Origin: Rhodoblastus sp964425315 | Lineage (GTDB): Bacteria > Pseudomonadota > Alphaproteobacteria > Rhizobiales > Beijerinckiaceae | DNA: 64,000 nt | NCBI GenBank assembly: GCA_964425315.1 | Contig: CAYRNB010000004.1 | Location: 1-64,000, forward strand | Direction of reading: 5' to 3' | Program-made: the position numbers and the translations under genes | The notes under the pieces: generated by a model | Database searches by the model: none | What the model saw: only the letters and a program-made list of their open reading frames with translations | What the model was told of the DNA's origin: nothing | Shown here: piece after piece, positions 9,164 through 16,996 of the stretch | Numbering within the stretch: the first letter of the stretch is position 1 | Layout: each line of letters starts with the position of its first letter

Positions 9164-10476
9164 GCGACCTCCGCAATGCAATGGAAAAATCCGCCGGAAA
9201 CCAAGCCCCGCCGCGAGCCGGAGGGCGTCGGCGCGCCGCCATAGGCGTCGGCGGCAAGCGCAAAGGCCTCGTCCGCGCCGGGCGCGACGATGCTGGCGTA
9301 ATGGAATTCATGGCCGCGCAATTTCTGGCCCTCGCGCCCCAAGGCGCAGTCGGCGAGCAAGGTCGCGTCGCGATAGCCGAGCGTCATTTTGCGCTTGAAA
9401 AAGGAGGTTTCGACCGACAGGAGCCCGGCTAAGCGATGCGCTTTCCCCTCGGCGTCGGTCAGGCTTTCGCCCAAAACCATGTAGCCGCCGCATTCGCCGT
9501 GCACCGGCCTTTTTTGCGCAAAGCCGCGCAGTCCATCGAGGAAGCGAAGGTTTGCCGCGAGACGGCCGGCGTGAAGCTCGGGATAGCCGCCGGGCAACCA
9601 GCAGGCGTCGCAGCCGGAAGGCGGCGGCTCGTCGGCGAGCGGCGAGAAAAAGCTGATTTCCGCGCCCTGCGCCCGCCAGCCGGCGAGAAGATGGGGATAA
9701 AGAAAGGAAAAGGCAGCGTCGCGGGCGATTGCGATTTTTTGTCCCGGCGGCGCCAAAGCGCCGCGCCTTTCGCTCGCCGCCAGGGAGAGCGGCGCGACCA
9801 GCGCCAGAAGGGCGTCGAGATCGACATGTTTTTCGACGAAATCAGCCAAAACTTCGAGCCGCGCCTCAAGCGCATGGGTCTCGCCCGCCTGCACCAGGCC
9901 GAGATGGCGCTCGGGCAGAACGATGTCGCCGCTTTTCGGCAGCGCGCCGACAAGGCCGACGCCGGCCGTCTCCAGGCCGGCGCGCGCCAGCAGCAAATGG
10001 CGCGGGCTGCCGATCTTGTTCAGCACGGCGCCGGCGATTTTCACGCGGGGATCGAACAGGGCGCAGCCCTTGGCGACTGCGCCGGCCGATTGCGCCTGAC
10101 CGGAGGCATCGAGAACGAGAAGCACTGGCAGGCCAAGCGCGGCCGCAAGATCGGCCGAAGCGCCGGAACGGCCTTGCGGCGCCGGAACGCCGTCGAAGAG
10201 GCCCATGGAGGCCTCGGCGATGAGAAGATCGGCGCCTTGCCCCGCCTCGCCGGCCAAAGCGGCGACAAGCGGCGGGTCCATCGCCCAGGTGTCGAGGTTA
10301 TAAGAATCGCGGCCGATCGCCGCCCGGTGAAAGGCGGGATCGATGTAATCCGGCCCGGATTTCACTCCGGCGATTTGCAGGCCGCGCCGGCGCAAGGCCC
10401 GCATCAGGCCGAGGGTGAAAGTGGTCTTGCCGGCGCCGGAGCGCGGCGCGGCGATCAAAAGGCCACGCGGGCTCAT
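9160..10476 (-). CDS. cobB: Cobyrinic acid a,c-diamide synthase (CobB/CbiA)
   Basis: About 438 aa. It amidates the a and c side chains using glutamine and ATP. The N-terminal half is a P-loop synthetase domain (LIAAPRSGAGKTTFTLG, then KSGPDYIDPAFH). The C-terminal half is a class I glutaminase with the nucleophile cysteine in VHGECGGYMVLGE and the late histidine in GHEFHYASI. The ATG at 10476 is preceded by AAGGAA; a longer reading to 10548 would run into the divergent cbiD start. It forms a two-gene unit with bluB. Confidence 0.94.
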   Translation of the reverse strand: MSPRGLLIAAPRSGAGKTTFTLGLMRALRRRGLQIAGVKSGPDYIDPAFHRAAIGRDSYNLDTWAMDPPLVAALAGEAGQGADLLIAEASMGLFDGVPAPQGRSGASADLAAALGLPVLLVLDASGQAQSAGAVAKGCALFDPRVKIAGAVLNKIGSPRHLLLARAGLETAGVGLVGALPKSGDIVLPERHLGLVQAGETHALEARLEVLADFVEKHVDLDALLALVAPLSLAASERRGALAPPGQKIAIARDAAFSFLYPHLLAGWRAQGAEISFFSPLADEPPPSGCDACWLPGGYPELHAGRLAANLRFLDGLRGFAQKRPVHGECGGYMVLGESLTDAEGKAHRLAGLLSVETSFFKRKMTLGYRDATLLADCALGREGQKLRGHEFHYASIVAPGADEAFALAADAYGGAPTPSGSRRGLVSGGFFHCIAEVA

Positions 10477-10523
10477 AAGCAAAATTCCTTTGGTCCGCCG
10501 CCTGGGTCGCGGTAGCAAAGGGG

Positions 10524-11615
10524 ATGGGCGAGACGGAAAAAACTCCATTGCGGCGCGGCTGGACCACCGGCGCCTGCGCCGCCGCCGCGACGCGCGCGGC
10601 TTACGCCGCTTTGCTCGGTCGCGGATTTCCCGATCCGGTGACGATCCGCCTGCCCGGCGGCCAGACGCCGGCCTTTGCGCTTGCCCTTCAGGAGCGGGGC
10701 GACAATTTCTGCCGCGCCGGAATCGTCAAGGACGCCGGCGACGACCCCGACGTCACTCATGGCGCGCTTGTCGTCGCCCGCGTCAGCCGCGCCGCGCCGG
10801 GAACCGGACTTGTCTTCGCCGCAGGCGAAGGGGTGGGAACGGTGACGCGCCCCGGTCTGCCGCTTCCCGTCGGAGAGCCGGCGATCAATCCTATGCCGCG
10901 GAAAATGATCGGCGAGGCGCTGGAGGCTGAAGCGGCTTTGAATGGTGGCGGCGCGCTGGACCTGATTGTCGAAATCGCCATTCCGGGCGGCGCGAAAATC
11001 GCCGAACGCACCCTCAATGCGCGATTGGGCATCATCGGCGGCCTGTCCATTCTCGGCACGACGGGCATTGTCACGCCCTATTCCTGCGCCGCCTGGATCG
11101 CCTCGATCCGCAGCGGCATAGACGTCGCCCGCGCCGCCGGGCTCACGACCATCGCCGGCGCGACCGGCTCGACTTCGGAAGCCGCGATCAAAGCCCTTTA
11201 TGGCTTGCCGGATGAGGCCTTGATCGACATGGGCGATTTCGTCGGCGGCATGCTCAAATATTTGCGCAAAAAGCCGGTCCGGCGCGTGATCGTCGCCGGC
11301 GGCATGGCCAAAATGACCAAACTCGCTCAGGGCCTTCTCGATCTCCACTCCAAGCGCGGTTCGGTCGATTGCGATTTTCTCGCGCGCCTCGCGCAAGGCG
11401 CGACGGCGGCGGAAATCAGAGAAGCTAATTCGGCCAAACACGCGTTCGAAATCGCCGCGGCGGCCGGCGTCAATCTTGGTCACAACGTGGCGGAGGCGGC
11501 GTGGCGCACGGCGGCCGAGGTTCTTCGCGGCGCGCCGGTCGAGCTGGAAATCGTCGTTTTCGACCGCGAGGGCGGCCTGATTGCAAGAACCGGTTTTCGG
11601 CCAGTCGGCGTCTAA
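10524..11615 (+). CDS. cbiD: Cobalt-precorrin-5B C1-methyltransferase CbiD
   Basis: 363 aa, the normal CbiD length. The start LRRGWTTGACAAAATRAAY is the family hallmark, followed by GIVKDAGDDPDVTHG and INPMPRKMI. CbiD belongs to the early-cobalt pathway but replaces CobF in many alphaproteobacteria that otherwise use the aerobic route; here cobG, cobH, cobI, cobJ, cobK, cobL and cobM are present and no cobF is seen. The ATG has AAAGGGG just upstream. The gene diverges from cobB (47 bases) and converges on cobM across a palindromic repeat. Confidence 0.93.
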   Translation: MGETEKTPLRRGWTTGACAAAATRAAYAALLGRGFPDPVTIRLPGGQTPAFALALQERGDNFCRAGIVKDAGDDPDVTHGALVVARVSRAAPGTGLVFAAGEGVGTVTRPGLPLPVGEPAINPMPRKMIGEALEAEAALNGGGALDLIVEIAIPGGAKIAERTLNARLGIIGGLSILGTTGIVTPYSCAAWIASIRSGIDVARAAGLTTIAGATGSTSEAAIKALYGLPDEALIDMGDFVGGMLKYLRKKPVRRVIVAGGMAKMTKLAQGLLDLHSKRGSVDCDFLARLAQGATAAEIREANSAKHAFEIAAAAGVNLGHNVAEAAWRTAAEVLRGAPVELEIVVFDREGGLIARTGFRPVGV

Positions 11616-11621
11616 CAAGCC

Positions 11622-11705
11622 GTCATTGCGAGGAGCGCAAGCGACGAAGCAATCCAGCCCGCGGTCGGCATGAAAGATGGATTGCTTCGCTACGCTCGCA
11701 ATGAC
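11622..11705. repeat. 84-bp palindromic intergenic repeat (REP-like), copy A
   Basis: The element begins GTCATTGCGAGGAGCG and ends CGCTCGCAATGAC. Its two arms are imperfect reverse complements around a variable loop, and each arm ends in the GAAGCAATCCA motif facing the loop. An element of the same 84-bp length and arm sequence lies at 17544-17627. It sits between the convergent ends of cbiD and cobM, so its hairpin could end transcription from both sides; that role is inference. Confidence 0.85.
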
Positions 11706-11722
11706 GGATCGGTAAGCGCGCC

Positions 11723-12514
11723 TCATTCGTCCGCCTCGATGTCTCCATCCGCGCGCACGACGCCGCCGCGATAGCGGCGACGGTAGCCCGGATCGTAAAG
11801 CGCGCTTTCACGAAAATCCTCGGCGCTCAAGGCCGGGCCGACGAGGATCAAAGCTGTGCGCTCCATCGCCGCCTTTTCTGCTGCGGCGCGAACCGTCGCA
11901 AGCGTCGCCTGCACGATGCGCTCGTCCGGCCAGCTGGCGCGATAGACAAGCGCGATAGGGCAATCGGCGCCGTAAAAGGGCAGAAGTTCGGCGACCACTT
12001 TTTCAAGCGCGTGAATGGAAAGATGGATGGCCAGCGTCGCGCCGGTGGCGGCGAAAGCGGCGAGCTTTTCCTTTTCCGGCATGGAGGAGGCGCGGCCCGA
12101 CGTGCGGGTCAGCACCAGGGACTGCGCCACTTCCGGCAGGGTCAGTTCGCGCCGCAAAGCCGCCGCCGCAGCGGCGAAGGACGGCACGCCCGGCGTCACG
12201 TCATAGTCGATCCCCAGTTTTTCGAGCCGGCGCAATTGCTCACCCATGGCGCTCCATACCGAAAGATCGCCGGAATGAAGCCGCGCCACATCCTGGCCGG
12301 CGTCGCGAGCGCGTAAAAACTCGGCCTCGATCTCGTCGAGCGTCATCGGCGCCGTGTCGATTTTCCGCGCGCCGGACGGGCAATGGTCGAGCAACTCCTT
12401 GGGCACAAGCGAGCCCGCGTATAAGCAGACCTGACAGCGGGAGAGAATATCGCGTCCGCGCAGGGTGATGAGATCGGCCGCGCCCGGTCCGGCGCCGATG
12501 AAATGGACCTTCAT
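11723..12514 (-). CDS. cobM: Precorrin-4 C11-methyltransferase CobM
   Basis: 263 aa, an SAM-dependent tetrapyrrole methylase. The start VHFIGAGPGAADLITLRG is the glycine-rich SAM motif. HSGDLSVWSAMGEQ and YDVTPGVPSFAAAAAAL are conserved in CobM/CbiF, and MTLDEIEAEFL also fits the family. It methylates precorrin-4 at C11 to give precorrin-5, the substrate of the next step, here probably CbiD. Its start overlaps the cobE stop (ATGA). It is the last gene of the minus-strand operon. Confidence 0.94.
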   Translation of the reverse strand: MKVHFIGAGPGAADLITLRGRDILSRCQVCLYAGSLVPKELLDHCPSGARKIDTAPMTLDEIEAEFLRARDAGQDVARLHSGDLSVWSAMGEQLRRLEKLGIDYDVTPGVPSFAAAAAALRRELTLPEVAQSLVLTRTSGRASSMPEKEKLAAFAATGATLAIHLSIHALEKVVAELLPFYGADCPIALVYRASWPDERIVQATLATVRAAAEKAAMERTALILVGPALSAEDFRESALYDPGYRRRYRGGVVRADGDIEADE

Positions 12515-12918
12515 TTGTCCTGCTCGCTCAACACGGCCGCGGCGGCGCAGGTCGCGCCGTCCCTGGCGCGACGGGGAACGATCAGCCTGGCGGAGGGTCC
12601 GGCCCCCATCAGCGCCGCGGCTTCCGCCACGCTGGCGAAGCCGGTCTTTTCACGCACCTTTTCGGAAGGCGTCGCGCCGCGCGCGCAGAATTCGTCCTGG
12701 CGCGCGGCGAATTCGGTTTCGTCGAGCGCGACGATTTGCAGGCCGAGTGACGCGGCCGCGGCGCGCAATCCTTCTTCCTCCGCCTTGCGCGCAAGCGTAA
12801 AAATCTTCGCCTGCGCGTGGGGCGGCGCCACGCGCAAGACCTCCTGCAACAGCGCCGCGATCGCCGCCGTGCTCGCGCCTTTCCGGCAGCCGAAACCTAT
12901 CGCAATTTCCCTCAGCAT
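12511..12918 (-). CDS. cobE: CobE (CbiG C-terminal-like) cobalamin biosynthesis protein
   Basis: About 135 aa. The start IAIGFGCRKGASTAAIAALL and the later ASVAEAAALMGAGPSARLIVPR match the small CobE/CbiG C-terminal domain, found in aerobic pathway operons and needed in vivo for corrin ring synthesis, possibly at the precorrin-5 deacylation stage. The ATG at 12918 overlaps cobL by a few bases; a reading from 12936 is possible. It lies between cobL and cobM, the usual neighbourhood. Confidence 0.85.
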   Translation of the reverse strand: MLREIAIGFGCRKGASTAAIAALLQEVLRVAPPHAQAKIFTLARKAEEEGLRAAAASLGLQIVALDETEFAARQDEFCARGATPSEKVREKTGFASVAEAAALMGAGPSARLIVPRRARDGATCAAAAVLSEQDK

Positions 12919-14123
12919 GGCTTTTTGTATGTCCATTGCACGATGGGAAAAGCCGGGCGGAAGGCGGAAAAGCCGCCGATTTTTTCAAACCGTCCGATTT
13001 GCGACTGCAACAGACGGCCGCCCAATTCGGCGTGGCGCGCGATCAGCATGCCCTGGGTTTCCAAGGTCACGCTGTGCGCAACCAGCGTCCCGTCCGGAAG
13101 CAGGCGTTCGAGCGCCGCCTCGATCATGCCCGGCGCGCTGACGCCGCCGCCGAGAAAGATTTTCTGCGGCGGCGGCAGGCCGGCGAGCGCGCCCGGCGCC
13201 TCGCCCTCGACGACGCGCAAATCCGGCGTTCCCAGCGACAGCGCATTACGGCCGATGCGCTCGGCGCGCGCCGAATCGCGCTCGATCGCTATGGCCCGGT
13301 TTTTCTCATCGGCCAGCATGAATTCGATGGCGACGGAGCCCGAGCCCGCGCCAATATCCCACAAAAGCTCGCCGGGAAGCGGCGCCAGCGCCGAAAGCGC
13401 CAGGGCGCGGATTTCCGCCTTGGTGATCTGGTTGTCATGCTCGAAAAAATCGTCCGGCAGGCCGGAAGCGCGGGGAAGAATTCTCGCGCCTTTCTCCGCG
13501 ACGAGTTCGAGCGCGATCGTGTTGAGCGCCGCCACATCGTCGAATGCGAAATCGCGCGCAAGCGTTGCTCGCACATGTTCCTGCGGCCCCCCGACATGTT
13601 CGCAGATCGTCAGGCGCGAGGCGCCAAAACCGCGATGGGTGAGCAGCCTACTGAGCTTTTCCGGCGTCGTCCCGTCCCACGAAAGCGCGATGATTTTCGC
13701 GCCGTCGAAAAGATGAGGAATGATTTTTTCCAAAGGGCGGCCGTGCAAAGTGACAAGCGCGCAATCCTGCTCCGCCCAGCCGAGCCGCGCCGCGACCAAC
13801 GCGAAAGCGGAAGGTCCCGGAAAGCAGATCATTTCGTGCGGCTGGACGCTTTTCGCCAGAACCGAGCCGACGCCATAGAAGAACGGGTCGCCTGTCGCCA
13901 GCACCACAACTTTCTCGCCGCGCCGCGCCAGGATCTGAGGATAGGCCTGCTCCATCGGTGACGGCCAGGAAAGAGTCTCGCACATCAGCGGGCCGGCAAG
14001 ATCGAGATGCCGGGCGCCGCCGACGACCAGCGCCGCTTGCGTCAAAGCCTCGTTTGCGGCAGGAGACAGGCCGGCGCGCCCGTCCTCACCGAGACCGATC
14101 AAGGCAAGCCAGGACGTACTCAT
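12912..14123 (-). CDS. cobL: Precorrin-6Y C5,15-methyltransferase (decarboxylating) CobL
   Basis: 403 aa, a bifunctional enzyme. The N-terminal half (about residues 1-200) is a tetrapyrrole methylase (LALIGLGEDGRAGLSP, VLATGDPFFYGVGSVL). The C-terminal half is a CbiT-like Rossmann methyltransferase (KAEIRALALSAL, LLWDIGAGSGSVAIEF, KIFLGGGVSAPGM). It methylates C5 and C15 and decarboxylates the acetate on ring C. GGGAGG lies upstream of its ATG. Its start is only 26 bases from the divergent cobK start, and the two ribosome-binding sites share this spacer. Confidence 0.94.
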   Translation of the reverse strand: MSTSWLALIGLGEDGRAGLSPAANEALTQAALVVGGARHLDLAGPLMCETLSWPSPMEQAYPQILARRGEKVVVLATGDPFFYGVGSVLAKSVQPHEMICFPGPSAFALVAARLGWAEQDCALVTLHGRPLEKIIPHLFDGAKIIALSWDGTTPEKLSRLLTHRGFGASRLTICEHVGGPQEHVRATLARDFAFDDVAALNTIALELVAEKGARILPRASGLPDDFFEHDNQITKAEIRALALSALAPLPGELLWDIGAGSGSVAIEFMLADEKNRAIAIERDSARAERIGRNALSLGTPDLRVVEGEAPGALAGLPPPQKIFLGGGVSAPGMIEAALERLLPDGTLVAHSVTLETQGMLIARHAELGGRLLQSQIGRFEKIGGFSAFRPAFPIVQWTYKKPC

Positions 14124-14149
14124 GCAGAACCTCCCTTAGGAGCGGCGCA

Positions 14150-14896
14150 TTGCGCATTCTCATTCTTGGCGGCACGACCCAGGCGAGCCAATTGGCCCGC
14201 GCGCTCGCCGGCCGCGGCGACATAGACGCTATTTTGTCGCTCGCCGGGCGCACGCAAAATCCCCTGCCGGCGCCCATCCCTTTGCGCAGCGGCGGTTTCG
14301 GCGGCGTGGAGGGGCTTGTCGCCTATCTGCGCGACGAAAAGATCGACGCGGTCATCGACGCCACCCATCCCTTTGCCGAAAACATGTCGGCCCATGCGCG
14401 CGAGGCCAGCGCATTGAGCGACACGCCCCTCCTTGTCTTCACCCGCCCGGCCTGGACGCCGACGCCGGGCGACAAATGGACGGAAGTCGCCAACATCGCC
14501 GAAGCCGTAACCGCATTGGGCCAAGCGCCGCGCCGCGTATTTCTGACGCAGGGCCGCTTGCGGCTCGCCGCTTTCGCCGCCGCGCCGCAGCACTTTTATC
14601 TGGTGCGCGCCATCGACCAGCCGGCTGAGCTTGCCCTTCTCCGACATCACAAATTTATTTCCGCGCGCGGCCCTTTCGCCTTGCAGGACGAACTGGCGCT
14701 GATGCGCGAGGAAAAAATCGAAATTCTCGTCACCAAGAACAGCGGCGGCGAAGCGACGGCGGCGAAACTCGTCGCGGCCCGCATGCTGGGGCTGCCGGTC
14801 GTTCTGGTCGCGCGCCCGCCGGCCGCCGACGCGGCGGAAGTCTATTCGCTCGACCAGGTTTTGCGCTGGATCGAAGCTCATCGGCCTGCTCCATAG
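14150..14896 (+). CDS. cobK: Precorrin-6A reductase CobK
   Basis: 248 aa from a TTG start that has AGGAG nine bases upstream; the protein then begins RILILGGTTQASQLARAL, the CobK/CbiJ nucleotide-binding motif. VIDATHPFAENMSAHA and ILVTKNSGGEATAAKL are further family marks. It reduces the macrocycle of precorrin-6A with NADPH. It is the only gene in this block on the plus strand: it starts 26 bases from cobL and overlaps the 3' end of cobJ by 19 bases, so its promoter must lie inside cobL. Confidence 0.92.
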   Translation: MRILILGGTTQASQLARALAGRGDIDAILSLAGRTQNPLPAPIPLRSGGFGGVEGLVAYLRDEKIDAVIDATHPFAENMSAHAREASALSDTPLLVFTRPAWTPTPGDKWTEVANIAEAVTALGQAPRRVFLTQGRLRLAAFAAAPQHFYLVRAIDQPAELALLRHHKFISARGPFALQDELALMREEKIEILVTKNSGGEATAAKLVAARMLGLPVVLVARPPAADAAEVYSLDQVLRWIEAHRPAP

Positions 14897-15645
14897 CTTC
14901 GAGGCGTCAGCATCCACGGATTTCCCGCCGCACGAGCGATGAAACGCGTCTCCGACGAGCCGATCAAGACCAAAGTCGCCATATCGGCAAGGCCCGGATC
15001 GGCGCCGGCCAGTTCGGCAAGAACGATTTTTTCGTCCGGGCGGCCGATGGCGCGGGCGAAAGCGACCGGAGTCTTATCCGCTTTATGCGCGCGCAATATG
15101 TCGAAGGCGTCGAAAATCTGGCGCGGCCGCGCCCGCGAGGCGGGATTGTAAAGCGCAATAACGAAATCGCCTTCCGCCGCCGCGACAAGGCGCCGCGCGA
15201 TGATCTCCCAGGGCTTGAGATTGTCGGAAAGCGACAGGACGCAGAAATCGCCGCCGAGCGGCGCGCCGAGCCGAGCCGCCGCTGCGAGCACCGCGCTGAC
15301 GCCGGGAACCACGCGAATGTCGAGCGCGCGCCAGGCGGGATCGCCGGCTTCGACCGCCTCGAAAATCGTCGCCGCCATGCCGAAGACGCCGGCGTCGCCG
15401 CCGGAAACCACTGCGACATTGCGGCCGGCCTGGGCCAGTTGCAAGGCTTGGCGGGCGCGGTCGAGCTCGACGCGATTGTCGCTGACGATCCGTTCCTGGC
15501 CGGGGCGGCCGGGCAGGCGATCGACGTAAGCTTTGTAGCCGATGAGGACATCGGCCAACGCCAGGGCCTGCGCCCCCTCGGGAACCATCCAGTTCCGCGG
15601 TCCGGGGCCAAGACCCACGACGGCAAGCGCGCCGCGTTCCTTCAT
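14878..15645 (-). CDS. cobJ: Precorrin-3B C17-methyltransferase CobJ
   Basis: 255 aa, a tetrapyrrole methylase that also contracts the ring. It shows LAVVGLGPGPRNWMVP, IGYKAYVDRLP, VVSGGDAGVFGMAATIFE, VVPGVSAVLAAAARLGAPL and FVIALYNPASRARP, all typical of CobJ/CbiH. It starts with an ATGA overlap on the cobI stop and converges with cobK. Confidence 0.94.
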   Translation of the reverse strand: MKERGALAVVGLGPGPRNWMVPEGAQALALADVLIGYKAYVDRLPGRPGQERIVSDNRVELDRARQALQLAQAGRNVAVVSGGDAGVFGMAATIFEAVEAGDPAWRALDIRVVPGVSAVLAAAARLGAPLGGDFCVLSLSDNLKPWEIIARRLVAAAEGDFVIALYNPASRARPRQIFDAFDILRAHKADKTPVAFARAIGRPDEKIVLAELAGADPGLADMATLVLIGSSETRFIARAAGNPWMLTPRSYGAGR

Positions 15646-16370
15646 GGCCGCCGCCCCCGGCCGCTGACGAGGATGAGGGCGAAATAGGGCGCACTGTCGT
15701 CCGGCTTGTCTTTCAGCAACATGATTTTTTCATCCGCCATGGCGCCGCGCTCGACATAGATGGCGCGGTCGTAAAAGCCGCTGTCGCGCAAGGTCTCGCG
15801 GATGGCGGAAAAGTTGCGGCCGATCTTCATGATCACCGCGGCGTCGGTCGCGGTGAGCTTGGCGCGCAAGATTTCCGCCGGCAAGGTGCCGGGCAGGACG
15901 GTGAGAATATCGTCGCCCCAGGTCATGGGTTCGCCCGCCGCCGACCAGCAGCCCGACATGCCGGTGACGCCCGGCACGACAGTGACGGGAAAGCTATCCT
16001 TGAGGCGGATATAGAGATGCATGAACGAGCCGTAAAAGAGCGGATCGCCCTCGCTCAATATCGCCACGTCGCGTCCGGCGTCGAGTTCCGTCGCGATTCT
16101 CGCCGCCGCCTCGCGATAGAATTGCGCCAGCGCGCGATTGTAAGCGGGATCGCTCAGCGGAATTTCCGTGGTCACCGGATAGAAAAGCGGCATTTCCTCG
16201 GCGCTCGGCGGAATCCAGCGATCGGCGATTTTTCGCGCATGGCCGCGCCGTCCGGCCTTGGCGAAAAAGGCGATGACGGGCGTCGTTTCGATCACCCGCA
16301 CGGCCTTGACCGTCAGGAGTTCGGGATCGCCGGGACCGAGCCCGACGCCATAGAGGCGGCCGGGGCTCAT
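15642..16370 (-). CDS. cobI: Precorrin-2 C20-methyltransferase CobI
   Basis: 242 aa. The start RLYGVGLGPGDPELLTVKAV and the later VAILSEGDPLFYGSFMHLY and VVPGVTGMSGCWSAAG are the signature of CobI/CbiL. It uses SAM to methylate precorrin-2 at C20, the committed step to corrin. It is coupled by ATGA overlap to cobH upstream and cobJ downstream. Confidence 0.94.
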   Translation of the reverse strand: MSPGRLYGVGLGPGDPELLTVKAVRVIETTPVIAFFAKAGRRGHARKIADRWIPPSAEEMPLFYPVTTEIPLSDPAYNRALAQFYREAAARIATELDAGRDVAILSEGDPLFYGSFMHLYIRLKDSFPVTVVPGVTGMSGCWSAAGEPMTWGDDILTVLPGTLPAEILRAKLTATDAAVIMKIGRNFSAIRETLRDSGFYDRAIYVERGAMADEKIMLLKDKPDDSAPYFALILVSGRGRRP

Positions 16371-16996
16371 TCCTTTTCGCTCGCCATGGCGTTGATCGCC
16401 GCGGCGGCCATGGCGCTGCCGCCCTTGCGCCCGCGCATTGCAATGACCGGAAAGCGCCCGTCAGCGATCGCCGCTTCTTTGGACTCGCGCGCGCCGACAA
16501 AGCCGACCGGCATGGCGACGACCAGAGCCGGCGGCGGCGCGCCGGCGTCGAGCATTTCCAGCAGACGAAATAAAGCGGTGGGCGCATTGCCGAAGGCGAC
16601 GACAGCGCCACCGAGACGCGGCCGCCATAATTCCATCGCCGCCGCCGTGCGGGTCGTTCCCATTTCGCGCGCTATTCCCCCGACGCGCGGATCGGACAAG
16701 GTGCAAATCACGTCATTGTCCTTGGGCAGGCGCGCGCGGGTCACCCCATGGGCGACCATATTGGCGTCGCAAAAGATCGGCGCGCCGGCGGCGAGCGCCG
16801 CAATTCCGGCCTGCGCCGCGCCGGTTGAAAAGTAGAGGTCGGACGCGATTTCGACCATGCCGCAGGCGTGGATGACGCGCACGGCGATGCGTTCTTCCGC
16901 TGCGTCGAAGCGCTTGAGATCGGCTTCGCGCCGAATGATGGCGAAGGATTTTGCGTAAATTTCCGCGCCGTCGCTGATATAGTCATAAGCGCTCAA
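16367..16996 (-). CDS. cobH: Precorrin-8X methylmutase CobH
   Basis: 209 aa. It moves the C11 methyl to C12 to give hydrogenobyrinate. Seen are ISDGAEIYAKSFAIIRREA, the catalytic histidine region RVIHACGMVEIASDL, APIFCDANMVAHGVT and MPVGFVGARESKE. The start is TTG at 16996: GGGGAG lies seven bases upstream and the gene would otherwise lose its conserved N terminus. It overlaps the end of cobG by 14 bases. Confidence 0.94.
   Translation of the reverse strand: MSAYDYISDGAEIYAKSFAIIRREADLKRFDAAEERIAVRVIHACGMVEIASDLYFSTGAAQAGIAALAAGAPIFCDANMVAHGVTRARLPKDNDVICTLSDPRVGGIAREMGTTRTAAAMELWRPRLGGAVVAFGNAPTALFRLLEMLDAGAPPPALVVAMPVGFVGARESKEAAIADGRFPVIAMRGRKGGSAMAAAAINAMASEKE

Noticed and set aside
8414..9244. 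Plus-strand frame starting in the AT-rich island and running antisense to bluB
   Set aside because: It has no ribosome-binding site or conserved motif, and most of its length is the shadow of bluB.
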